Positions 9,557 to 19,200 of a stretch of DNA of 64,000 bases are shown here, one piece after another. Source of the DNA: DASPPM01 sp052143835 (GTDB lineage: Bacteria; Pseudomonadota; Alphaproteobacteria; JACZXZ01); contig JBKQRV010000093.1 of NCBI GenBank assembly GCA_052143835.1, forward strand, positions 62,001-126,000, written 5' to 3'. The position numbers and the translations under genes were made by a program. The notes below the pieces were generated by a model. It saw only the letters and a program-made list of their open reading frames with translations, ran no database searches and was not told where the DNA came from. Position 1 is the stretch's first letter. Every line of letters starts with the position of its first letter.

Positions 9557-9739
9557 TGTTTCGGGCTCATGTGCATCTCGCCGGCACTACGGTCCGTTTT
9601 ACATGCTGCGAATCACGATCGCATCGTCTACCACGATAGTTGCCTGGCTAACTTACCGATGATGTTCGCGGTCGCGAAGAACATTAGGTGCGCCGGCATG
9701 CCCGACTTGCTCGGGGGATCGATGAACGGCCGACCAACC
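9557..9739 (+). pseudogene. a': decayed N-terminal fragment of an A-type (YfhO-like) gene
   Basis: About 61 codons align without gaps to the start of A2: CFGLM at the beginning, then IVYHD (A2: LIYHD), NLPMM (NFPKM), AKNIRCAGMPDLLG (SKGMACAGLPEWLG), ending near the A2 residues DSGTPV. It includes the conserved outer-loop aspartate. The frame then closes at 9754, and D starts 2 bases later, so the remaining ~700 codons are gone. The upstream sequence also resembles that of A2, including the promoter-like element at 9376. The intervening ~150 bases are diverged. I infer an ancestral A gene deleted up to the start of D. A short peptide could still be translated, but nothing suggests it is functional. 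Confidence 0.7.
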
Positions 9740-9756
9740 CCTTTGCGGAACTGACC

Positions 9757-12700
9757 ATGGACGGGACCGCTCGCCGATCTGACCGTTCCTGGCAGCTCGC
9801 ACTGGCGATTCTCTACCTCGGATTCTACGCTTGGATGCTCGTCGCCGGCCACGGCATGCCATATGTCATGGATGCCAACGAGTCCTTCTCGATCTTCTGG
9901 CACGCTTATAATCTTTTTCATTTCAATATCGGAGACTCGCTGGGCATTACGGACGAGTCCTTCAGCCCGCACGCCGCGGCACATCCCTATCTTTACACCC
10001 ACCAAGGCAATTTTCCGCGTCTTTTCGGCTTTCTGATCTATGTGCTCGGCGCGCGCACCATCCAATCCCAGGTGGTGGCAACCACGGCAATCGTCGGGAC
10101 GGCGGCGCTCGTTCTCGCCTACCGCTATTTCGCACGGATCGCCGAGCCCCGCTTTGCCGTGATCTATTGCGCACTTCTGGCGACCGACTACGTTCTCTAT
10201 GGGCAGTGGCACGTTGTGACGGACCGCGTCTGGTCCGGGCTTTTCGTTTTCGCGCTCTTGAGCTGTCTGCACGATGCGGGGGGCGAGCGGCGGCGTCGAG
10301 CGCTCGCGTTCCTCTTCTTGATCGGAGCCGGTCTGTTCTACAACGAGCTGGCGTTCGCCGGAATGCTGTCGATTGCCGGCGCGCTTTACGCCGTCATGAT
10401 GTTCTGGCGGCGCCCGGCGTTGGCGCTAAGCGCGATCGCGAGCTTTGTCGCAGGCGGGCTCTCGGCCTTGACAATCTTGTTCGCTCAGTTGAGCGCGCGC
10501 TTCGGCACCAGTGCCGTCTTGACGGATCTCTTCTATACCTTCGCCGCCCGCAACTTCGCCGACGACCCGGCCGGTCGCGAGGCTGTCCGCTCGTTCTTCG
10601 AGACGCACAAGATCGCCTTTTGGCCGCAATACGTCAACGGCGACCTCTATCGCAATCTCAAGGAATTCATTTTCTCCCTCAGCCACTACGACCTGCAAGT
10701 CTACACGCCGATTTTCTGCCTGGTCACGGGGCTGTTGCTCGCGGGATGGGGTCTCGGGGCCGCCCGCACCAAATCTGCAATGCTCGAGCCGTCGGCGGAG
10801 CGCGTGCGGAACGACCCACCGCAGGCCCGATCGCCCGGACAGCGCGCGACCGACCTTGTTCTCCTCATTCATCTCGCGGGCGCGCTTTTTCTCGTCCTGC
10901 GGCCGATCGCGATTGGCGAGGGCGTGTTCGCGCTCTATCCGGCATCCGTTGCGCGTGGCGGTGCGCCGACGGGCCTTCACGTCTCGCCGGGAACGATCGT
11001 CGCCGCGCTGGCCGCGATCGCCGGCGCATTGTCGATCGTCAAGGCGAGCACTGGAAGCTGGTGGGCGACGACCCGGCTGTCGCCCTGGGCGGCGTTGAGG
11101 CTGTTGGCGCTCCTCATCGTGACGGGGGCCGCCCTGGGTTGGCAAAGACTGCTCTATCAGGGCGGCGGAGGGGGGGAACTCGCTGACATCTGGATGGTTC
11201 CGCTAGCGGCACCCTGGGCGCGAACCGCAGCGCGTTTGGCCGTGGCAACCGCCCTCGTCGTGGCGATCTTCATGGCAATGGGCGGCGAACGCGCACTCAT
11301 CGCACGCTCATGTAAAGACATCTTCGCGCGGATCGCACGCTTCGTCATCGCCGGGCTCGCCGGCTACGCCGTGGTCTATTGGCTATCGCCGGGCATCGTC
11401 TTGAGCGGCTTTCAGTGGCGTTATGCACCCTTCGTCGTCTTTTTCCTTTGTGCGGTGCCGGCCTCGGCGTTCTATCTGCTTGTTCTCGCAACGGGGCGGC
11501 TGCGCGCCGTCTGGCATGAGGGGCATGCCGGCGAAACCGCGATGAGCCTTGCCGCGGCGGGCTTGCTGTTGGCAGGGCTCAGCTATTGGGTCGGTCTGCA
11601 GCTGAGCTATGTGCGGCTCTTGCCGCCTGACCATGGCAGCTTCTTCCGGCGGCTCGCCGCCCCGCCTTTCCGCGGCCACAGCTTCGTCGCCAACAGCTAC
11701 ACCGCGCCGCTGACGGCTTTCACCGACGAGTGGGGGTACGCGGATACCGTGATCGGCAAGGGCGGCGTCGTGCTGACCTCGGAGGGCTATGTGCTTCATC
11801 GTGATATGCGCTCCTACCTCTGGTTCGCGGACCGGGGCCGCAATCCCGCCTATGCCTTCCCGGACTTTTATGCATGCTTCGTGCAGCAGAACCTCGCCAG
11901 CGCTGCGGCGCGACGCGTGGCGAAACAGCACGGCTGGCAACCCGCCGGGGGCTGTTCGACGTTGCCGCTCATTGCCGAGGCCGGCCGGCCGGGCGCGGTG
12001 CTGCGCAATGAGGTGGTCGCCCGCGATGCGCCGGATCGCGACTATTGGGCGGTGATCCGCCTCGATCCGGACTACCCGCCTTTCGTGCGCACGCTTGAAG
12101 CGGCGGTGCAAGCGGATGGAGCCGGCGGGCATCGGGTCGTCTACAGCGCCGCCGCCGGGCAGCAGCAGGGCAAGCCCTTAGTGTCCCCACTCGCCGAACT
12201 CGTGGCCATGCCAGGGGACAGCTCGTGCAAGCTCGATCCTAGGCACCTCGTGACGCTGGCCAAGAGCGAGGACGGCGCGCCGTTTCCCCTGCCGCCCGAT
12301 TTCACAGGCACGCTCGCATTGCGCTACACGCCGCGCACGGCCACGCGAGCCGGCCAATCGGTGCTTTCGCGACCGTGGCGAGTGACGCCGGCCGGAGCCG
12401 AGCCTTGCCCCTGGCCGACCGTCGATTACAGCTTCGCCGAGTCTGGCTCGTCGTCGACGTGGCTGTTGGACGGCTGGGGCGATCCCGAGCCCTGGGGTAC
12501 TTGGACGGTCGGGCCGGCGGCGCGGCTCGTGCCGGATATTCACACGCTTCCCGACCACGGATTGGTGCTGACGATCATGGCTACACCTTTCGTGACGCCG
12601 GTGCATCCCTCCGTCGAGGCTTCGCTCCAGGTCAACGGTGTGGCTGTCGGGCACCTGGTTTTTGCTCTCGGTCTTCCCGATCGGCCCCGCTCAGTTTTCG

Positions 12701-13311
12701 TTCCGAGGGCGGCATTGGAGCGCAATATGCCGCCCGAAGTACGTCTTGTCATAACGGATCCGGCATCGCCGCTGGCGCTCGGCATGTCTTCCGACGAAAG
12801 GCTGCTTGGGTTGGGACTGCGCCGGATGCAGTTGGCCGAGGGAGTGGAGCAGCCGGCAATGCTCGTCGAGCCGGGCGAGGATCTCGATTTCTCGGCCGGC
12901 GGCCATGCCGTCGCGGCCCTGGGAGAGGGATGGATCGCGGCCGAGCCCAGGGGGAGCTGGAGCATTGGCCACACCGCGGACATCCGGTTCAGGCTCGCCC
13001 ACCCGATCGGCGGCGATGCAGTGCTGCGGATCGTGGGCGCACCCCTCTTGGCCGCGCGCCGCACCACGGCCTCGGTCGACCTCGCTGTCAACGGCAGCGC
13101 CGTTGGCTCGATCCAGTATCGCCTCGGCGAACAGGAGAGCGAACGGGTTATCAAGATCCCCGGCGCGGCTTTGGCACAGTCGGCGCAATCGGTGGTCTCG
13201 CTTACCCTGCACATGTCCGACGCGAGATCGCCGAAGGAGCTCGGCCTTTCCGACGATCCGCGCCCTTTGGGGTTCTTCCTGCGCCGGCTGCGGCTCGATC
13301 CTGTGCAGTGA
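9757..13311 (+). CDS. D: giant GT-C-like membrane protein with two C-terminal beta modules
   Basis: A 1184-residue protein. Residues ~10-620 are polytopic membrane. The first outer loop has ANES (E42) and, 40 residues on, YTHQGNF (H82, N85), matching the GES...YIHHPNF pattern of B1 and YB. A soluble part starts near 636 (PPFRGHSFVANSY), which again parallels B. The tail carries two copies of the GW...WG(T/S)W module, starting near residues 906 and 1058, each with a central 'VNG' or similar turn and a closing SP-x2-LG-x-S-D-(E/D) motif; the C proteins carry one copy. The start ATG at 9757 follows the stop of remnant a' by two bases; an upstream GTG (9688) in the same frame is inside the remnant and is rejected. 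A2 follows after 186 bases. Predicted role in surface glycan modification is inferred from the GT-C-like core. Confidence 0.75.
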   Translation: MDGTARRSDRSWQLALAILYLGFYAWMLVAGHGMPYVMDANESFSIFWHAYNLFHFNIGDSLGITDESFSPHAAAHPYLYTHQGNFPRLFGFLIYVLGARTIQSQVVATTAIVGTAALVLAYRYFARIAEPRFAVIYCALLATDYVLYGQWHVVTDRVWSGLFVFALLSCLHDAGGERRRRALAFLFLIGAGLFYNELAFAGMLSIAGALYAVMMFWRRPALALSAIASFVAGGLSALTILFAQLSARFGTSAVLTDLFYTFAARNFADDPAGREAVRSFFETHKIAFWPQYVNGDLYRNLKEFIFSLSHYDLQVYTPIFCLVTGLLLAGWGLGAARTKSAMLEPSAERVRNDPPQARSPGQRATDLVLLIHLAGALFLVLRPIAIGEGVFALYPASVARGGAPTGLHVSPGTIVAALAAIAGALSIVKASTGSWWATTRLSPWAALRLLALLIVTGAALGWQRLLYQGGGGGELADIWMVPLAAPWARTAARLAVATALVVAIFMAMGGERALIARSCKDIFARIARFVIAGLAGYAVVYWLSPGIVLSGFQWRYAPFVVFFLCAVPASAFYLLVLATGRLRAVWHEGHAGETAMSLAAAGLLLAGLSYWVGLQLSYVRLLPPDHGSFFRRLAAPPFRGHSFVANSYTAPLTAFTDEWGYADTVIGKGGVVLTSEGYVLHRDMRSYLWFADRGRNPAYAFPDFYACFVQQNLASAAARRVAKQHGWQPAGGCSTLPLIAEAGRPGAVLRNEVVARDAPDRDYWAVIRLDPDYPPFVRTLEAAVQADGAGGHRVVYSAAAGQQQGKPLVSPLAELVAMPGDSSCKLDPRHLVTLAKSEDGAPFPLPPDFTGTLALRYTPRTATRAGQSVLSRPWRVTPAGAEPCPWPTVDYSFAESGSSSTWLLDGWGDPEPWGTWTVGPAARLVPDIHTLPDHGLVLTIMATPFVTPVHPSVEASLQVNGVAVGHLVFALGLPDRPRSVFVPRAALERNMPPEVRLVITDPASPLALGMSSDERLLGLGLRRMQLAEGVEQPAMLVEPGEDLDFSAGGHAVAALGEGWIAAEPRGSWSIGHTADIRFRLAHPIGGDAVLRIVGAPLLAARRTTASVDLAVNGSAVGSIQYRLGEQESERVIKIPGAALAQSAQSVVSLTLHMSDARSPKELGLSDDPRPLGFFLRRLRLDPVQ

Positions 13312-13387
13312 GGGGCGGCAGTCGCATGTGAGCGGAAATCAATTACGTTGGGCTGGCGAGACGTTTCATGGTTCCCGCTCCAGTCCA

Positions 13388-13416
13388 TTGACGGGTCAGC
13401 TACCCTCTGCCAAGTT
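13388..13416 (+). promoter_or_regulatory. Conserved promoter-like element in front of A2
   Basis: TTGACG (13388-13393), a 17-base spacer ending CTCTGC, then CAAGTT (13411-13416), about 80 bases before the A2 start. It is nearly the same as the element at 9376-9404, including the spacer length and the CTCTGCCAAG stretch. It suggests that A2 starts its own transcript. Confidence 0.4.
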
Positions 13417-13497
13417 GGCTCGATCCGGTACAGGCGATTTTTATTTGGAGCGAGTTGCGATCGCGGGCGGGAGTATAGACGAGCGACACTTGAGTTA

Positions 13498-15867
13498 ATG
13501 ATGGCCCTGGAGTCACGCGCGCGACACATGTCCAGTGCGGCATTCGTGCCTTTTTCGGAAGTCCGTGCCGCTCGAGGCGATCCGTGGTGCTTCGGCCTCA
13601 TGATCGGCGTCCTGGCGCTGTGGCTGATCGTCCACGGCCTATTTTGGGGGCGCCTCATTTACCATGACGCCTGGATGTACAACTTTCCAAAGATGCTCGG
13701 CATTTCGAAGGGCATGGCCTGCGCCGGCCTGCCGGAATGGCTCGGAAAAATCGACTCCGGAACGCCGGTCAGCATCTATACCACTAGCGACACCATTACC
13801 AATCCGCTCCGGCTTGCTCTGCTTTTCTTCATGAGCTGCTTGAAGCCGAGCGTTGAGGCCGCGGTCTATCTCCAAAAGGCGCATATCTTCATTTTCTATC
13901 TGTGGCTGGCCTCAAGCATGTATGTGATGGGTCGCGTCCTGTTCCGGCACCAGTTGTCGGCCGTTTATCTCTTCGCGGCCACCCTCTTCGCCGGATTATG
14001 CATGCAGACCGCGCACTCCGACCAAGCGGCGGCCATTCTGTTCTGGTTGCCCTGGATCGTGATCTGCCTCGTGAAATTTCACCGCCAGAAAGCGGAGAGG
14101 CAAGCGCACTGGTACTTGAATGCCGCCGCCCTCTTCGTGGCGCTTCAATCGCTTGACCAATCCCCCCATTTTATCGTCTTTGCCGCCGGGCTCGCATTGA
14201 TCCTCTACGCCGTGATGTGCCCGCAAGCGCTCCTAGCTGGACTGCGCCTGCACTGGTTGCGTCTCTGGCCCGCGGCATTCTTGCTGCTGCTGACCGCCGC
14301 CCATTTGCATTTCTTGCTGGGCGAAATCGCTGGCTATATTCCCTCTGTGCGACGCGGTTTGAACCTCGTCCCTTCCGAGATCGGCCAAAACGCGTTGGTC
14401 CAGCCGACGGCATTGATCGGTGCCGTCTTTCCGCTCAGCTTTACGGTCGCATACGATTCGCTGGAGTTCGGCCTCCGCACCTGGCTGGCGGGGATCGGCG
14501 TGTCGGGGGGGAGCCGATTCATCTATCGACTCGATGTGCTGATGTTCTTCGTAGGGATCGTCCCAGGCCTGTTGGCCACGGTCTTTCTCCTGCGCCCGGG
14601 CTGCGGGCGGTTGCGCGCCGGGTGGGGGCTGTTCGCGCTGCTCTGCCTGCTTGTGCCGATGCAGGACACCCGACTTTATCTGCTACTGTTCCATCTTCCC
14701 TTCTTCAATTTGTTTCGCAGCTATCTGTTGCTTTTCCTCTTCGGCCTCTTCGCGGTGCTCGTGATGAGCGGTTTCGGCATGGATGCGCTGCTCACGCTCG
14801 CTTTCGCGGAGCGCCGCCGCTTGATCTGTCAAGCGCTTCTCCTTGGGGCCGTGCTAGCAGCGGACGCGGCGGTCGCATTCGGATGGCTGCTCTCGCTCCC
14901 GGACACTTACACCGCGCTGCCCCGCACGGCCGTGCTTGACATCCTGATTCTCTTGGCCGGCTTCGGCGCGCTGGCCTGGGGCGTCCTTCGCGCCGGCGAT
15001 ATCCATCGCGGGATGTTCGCGGTCGTTGTCGTGCTCGTGGCGTCGCAGGCCCTGTATCAAGTGGAAGTTTACCGCATCGTGGGCATCCCCGTGGCGCAGG
15101 TCATCGACCTCTTTGGCCTCGACGCGGCGGATCGGACCCCGCTTCCGGCCGCCACCGTGCGCGACCCCAACGTGCTTACGCGCAAGCTTTGTGCGCGCTT
15201 CGCCGAATGTTATCTCTCGACTCATGACACGGCATCGCTCAACCGCGACCTGCAAGGCACGTTTCTGCGCAGCCGAGAGGAGGCCGTGTTCCAGCCCGGC
15301 CTCGCGCGCCCGGTGATCGAGGCGCTGAGCGCGGTCGGCCATCCCGTCTTCTGGACAAGCCGTGGTGCCGCTAGCTATGTCGATGCTGCCGAGCTTACCC
15401 GGCGGCTCAACGCCCAATCCTCGCGAATCGCCGAGCATCTGAGCGAGGTGGTCTACGTTCGTCCCGACGACCTCGAGCGGCTCGGGCCATTGCCGAGCAG
15501 GGCGAACGACGCCGTGCTGTCCGATCTCTCGCGCGGCATCGATTGGGTGCGCTTGTCCTATGGCGCTGCATCGCCTTTCTACCTGAACGCCGCCATCGCT
15601 TACGATCCCCATTGGCGGGCGACGGTGGGAGGCAGGGCGGCGACCGTGGTGCGCGGCAACTTCGGCGGCCTCGTGCTCGCCGTGCCCGCCGGTTCCGGGG
15701 CCATCGAATTTCGCTACGTCAATCGCGCGAGCCAGCTTTTCTTCGCCTCGAGGATGATCATGGGCCTGGCAGGCCTCGCCGCTGCGGCCTGGCTTGTCTT
15801 CGCACGGTACGAGCGTCGCCTGGCCGAGGGAGGGCGGGTCGAAAACCGAGGCGGCGGCGGCGCATGA
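13498..15867 (+). CDS. A2: YfhO-like polytopic membrane protein
   Basis: A 789-residue, complete relative of A1. The first helix is followed by an outer loop LIYHDAWMYNF (D57) and then about twelve helices. A soluble region with LCARFAECYLS comes next, then a beta segment (HWRATVGG ... VPAGSGAIEFRYVNRA), then a last helix and a charged tail. The order matches YfhO-type proteins, in which the loop aspartate is usual. ATG ATG at 13498 and 13501 are the likely starts; ATG 13528 is also possible; the ribosome site is weak. An in-frame extension back to 13348 is non-coding in character and contains the promoter-like element. The stop overlaps the ATG of remnant d' (ATGA at 15864-15867), so A2 was once translationally coupled to a D gene. 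Substrate unknown. Confidence 0.78.
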   Translation: MMALESRARHMSSAAFVPFSEVRAARGDPWCFGLMIGVLALWLIVHGLFWGRLIYHDAWMYNFPKMLGISKGMACAGLPEWLGKIDSGTPVSIYTTSDTITNPLRLALLFFMSCLKPSVEAAVYLQKAHIFIFYLWLASSMYVMGRVLFRHQLSAVYLFAATLFAGLCMQTAHSDQAAAILFWLPWIVICLVKFHRQKAERQAHWYLNAAALFVALQSLDQSPHFIVFAAGLALILYAVMCPQALLAGLRLHWLRLWPAAFLLLLTAAHLHFLLGEIAGYIPSVRRGLNLVPSEIGQNALVQPTALIGAVFPLSFTVAYDSLEFGLRTWLAGIGVSGGSRFIYRLDVLMFFVGIVPGLLATVFLLRPGCGRLRAGWGLFALLCLLVPMQDTRLYLLLFHLPFFNLFRSYLLLFLFGLFAVLVMSGFGMDALLTLAFAERRRLICQALLLGAVLAADAAVAFGWLLSLPDTYTALPRTAVLDILILLAGFGALAWGVLRAGDIHRGMFAVVVVLVASQALYQVEVYRIVGIPVAQVIDLFGLDAADRTPLPAATVRDPNVLTRKLCARFAECYLSTHDTASLNRDLQGTFLRSREEAVFQPGLARPVIEALSAVGHPVFWTSRGAASYVDAAELTRRLNAQSSRIAEHLSEVVYVRPDDLERLGPLPSRANDAVLSDLSRGIDWVRLSYGAASPFYLNAAIAYDPHWRATVGGRAATVVRGNFGGLVLAVPAGSGAIEFRYVNRASQLFFASRMIMGLAGLAAAAWLVFARYERRLAEGGRVENRGGGGA

Positions 15868-16005
15868 CGGCGCTTGGCCATCCTCCGGAGCCGGGCCGGC
15901 AGGTGGGGCCGACGCTTCTTTTGTCGGCCAATACCCCTGGCTCCTCGTTGCCGGCCAGGACATGCCCCGCGTCATGGGCGGCGATGAATTCTCCTCGATC
16001 CTTTG
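15864..16005 (+). pseudogene. d': frameshifted, truncated start of a D-type gene
   Basis: Begins with an ATG overlapping the A2 stop (ATGA). Nucleotides from this ATG to the TGG at ~15938 align with the start of D but are one base shorter (77 versus 78 bases), which is a frameshift. After it, in the shifted frame, YPWLLVAGQDMP matches D's YAWMLVAGHGMP, and DEFSSILWHAH matches NESFSIFWHAY. Similarity stops near 16005, about 47 codons in. The next ~240 bases up to YB show no recognisable gene. This is strong evidence that D once followed A directly. Confidence 0.75.
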
Positions 16006-16253
16006 GCATGCTCACCGCGCGGCGCGGACGCGTGCGAATGCCTCGGATTTGATCGAGATGCCGCAGTTCGAGTATGGACGAGCGATTTCGGCAAGCGTAA
16101 AAGAGCGCCGGCAATCTCCTTACCCGATTTGCAGCGGCTGGACGAGAGGGTACGACATGGACGACCAAGAGGCATGAGGATAGTGGGCGCATCGAGCCTG
16201 AGCGGCGATCCTCCAATGACGAGCCAATTCAGCGCTGGGCGTCTTTGTTGTCC

Positions 16254-19200
16254 ATGATTTTGCCAGGCCCAATCTCGGCCCTTCAACGCATCATGAGAGG
16301 ACTGCGTGCGCCTTGGCCGGCGATCGGCGGTCGGTTGCCGAGCGTGGCATCGGCATCGCCTCGGTCGTTGGCGTGGGACCGCATGGACGTGGCCGCGCTC
16401 TTTGCCCTCGGCGCCCTTGTCGCATGGTGGTTCTGGCCGCATCTCAGTGGGCGCGCGGTCTTCATCGGCGATTCGGACCGCATGAATCACTTCCTGACGT
16501 GGCTCCGGAATTTCACGAACGGGCTGCGGCACGGCTATATCCCGACCTGGAACGAGTCCCTGTTCGGCGGCTACAGCGTCGTCGCATTGCCCTATACCTA
16601 TCCCAATCTCTTTGCCGCCCTCGCGGCCCTCTGGCCCGAGCGCCTGCTGATCGTCGTGGCGGGATGGATTTCCGCCCTCTTGATGGTGCTGGCGGGGTGG
16701 GCCGGCTACGCCTTCGTGCGCGACGTGACGCGGGAGCGCCTGACGGCCTTCACCGCGGCCGTGCTCTATCAGTCCTCCGCACTCGCGACCCTCAAGGTCA
16801 GCCAGAACGACATGAGCTTCGCGGTGCTGATCATCATTCCGTTGGTCATGTTGATCCTGCGCCGCGTGCGGCCCGGCAACATGGCGCCGTGCTTCGTCGG
16901 CCTGGCCTTGCTGCTGACCCATCTCTTGACGGTGGATTTCTTACAGAAAGCCGCTTACGCCTGCATGCTGTTCGGCCTTTATTCCATCTACCGGCTGGTG
17001 AGCACCGGCAGTTGGCGTACGCCGTTCGTCCTCGTCAGCGCCGCAGTGGTCGCCGCCGTCGCCTCTTTCCCTCGCATCATGACGGACGGCATCGAGCTCT
17101 CCCATTCGATCCGGCGCTACATCGGCGGTCAATCGGACAACCTGGACAGCGTCTATACCTCCATCGGACGCCATTTCAATTTCGAGATTCTGCGCGCATT
17201 CGACGAGCGCATTCTTGGACGCACTTTCGCCGAATCCTACAGCTTCGGAAATATCTTCAATTTGCACGAGGGACTCCTCGTCTATTCGTCGACCTTCGCC
17301 ACGCTTCTGATCCTGTGCGGAACGGTGCGGTATCTGCCCGCGCTGCTGCGTGGACGCCGCCTCATCGACGAAGATGCGCCGTTCCACCTCGCCTTCGTCG
17401 CGTTCTGCGTGTTCGTGGTGCTGAGCAAGCTCGGCTTCACGATCATGTATGTGCTCATGGATCGCATCGACTTCATCCATGCCCGCATCCTCGTCGCGGC
17501 CATGCTGCCTCTTGCCACGCTCGCAGCAGCGTATCTCTATCACTTGGGGGGCGGGAGCCACCTCGAGAAGCCGATCCTGCCGCGCTGGCCCCAGCTCCTC
17601 GCGGCGGCGCTCGCAGCTGGGCTCCTGGTGGCAGGCAGCGAGCATGTCGCCGATGCCACCGCCGGCCGGCCGATCCCGCTCGGCATCTCGGAGGGCTTCA
17701 CCGCGAACCTCACGGTATCGGCCGGCTCCGTGCTTCGGGTCGGCTTTTCGCTCTTCCTCTTCGCCGCGGTGCTCGCGGCGTCTCTGGGTCTCGACCGGCG
17801 CTCGCCTTGGCGCGGACCGTTGATGGCATTCCTCGCCTTCCTCATGATCTTCCAGGCCGCCGCCTTCGGAGCCTTTCAGCTTCGCGGTGACCAATTGCGC
17901 AGCGATTGGCGGCCGCTGCGGGAGCCGGCGGGCGAGACCAAAAAGCCGGAAAGCGAGCCAATGCCTTTCAAGGAGGCCGGACGCCTTCTCGCCCGAGCCG
18001 ATGAGTTCAAAGGACCGACAGAGGCGGCGCTCTCGGCCATCGATCGCCGTCTCGAGCGCGACGATTACCGCACGGCCATTGTCTGCGATCCCAGCCGGAT
18101 CAAGATCTTCTGCTCGCCGCACATCGCGAACTTTTGGCGCTTGCGCATGATCGAGGGCTATATCAGCTCGATCCCGGAGCGGCTCGAAATCCTGCCATGG
18201 CCCGCCAATTCGCTGAGCCAACGCTCGATCAGCTTCCCGAGCTTCGCCTCTCTGCCTTGGCCCCTGCTGAGCCTGTTGAATGTCAAATATGCGATTGCCG
18301 TTCAGCCGGCCTTGTTTACCAACGCCGTAAGGCTGCCCGACGGCACGAGCCGCGAGCTCCGGCCCGAGGATCTCGAGATCCGGCAGAGCCCGCTTCCGGT
18401 GACGCCGAGGGTCTTCTTCGCGTCAACCGTTCAATCGCTTGCCGGGCCCGAGGCCGTGCTCGAGGCGCTTTTCCCGAAGGGCCAGCTGCGTCCCGAGGGT
18501 TACGACGCAGGGCGGCTAAGCTATGTGGAAGACGCCATTGGCGGGAGCTATAGCACGGCGGGTCAGGAGGACCTCAAGGCCTCGTTCCGCGACCAATACG
18601 CGACGATCGAATTTCCGCCTGCCGTGGCCCCGCGCTTTCTCGTCGTCAACGAGCGCTTCGACCCCTATTGGCGCGCCTATATCGGCGGCAAGGCAGCGAG
18701 GATCTATCCGACCAACCTCGTGATGCGCGGCGTCGTCGTCCCGCCCGGCGCGCGCGAGGTGACTATGATCTATCGGCCCTACGATACTTCGGGCCGCGCC
18801 TTGGCCTTCTATCTCGCGGGCTTCGTTCTGTTCGGATTCGGATGTTGGGCCGTCGGCCGGACAGATCGACGGTTCCCCTCATTGAGCGCGGCGGAGATGG
18901 CGCGGCCTATGCGGCGCGCCGCGAGTTGGCTCCGGACGCGGTTAAGTGCATGGATTGCAGGCGATGCACCGGCGCTATTCCGGAGCTTGATCGCGATATC
19001 GATAATCTGGGCGATGGTCGTGGCCCTCAAATACCACCACGAGCCCAAGCTTCTGCTCATCGCCGTCGCTTGTCCGCTCGCCGGTCTCCTGCTTGTGCGG
19101 CTCGATTTGCGATTGGGGTGGCGGGCGGCCGCTTCGGCCGACCGGCTGGGCACCATCGCCGCCTTCGTCTTCATGCTGGCAATCTGGTCGGCCAGCCTCG

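Noticed and set aside
16941..18221. A 426-residue minus-strand open frame
   Set aside because: It is opposite the YfhO half of YB and has shadow-type composition.
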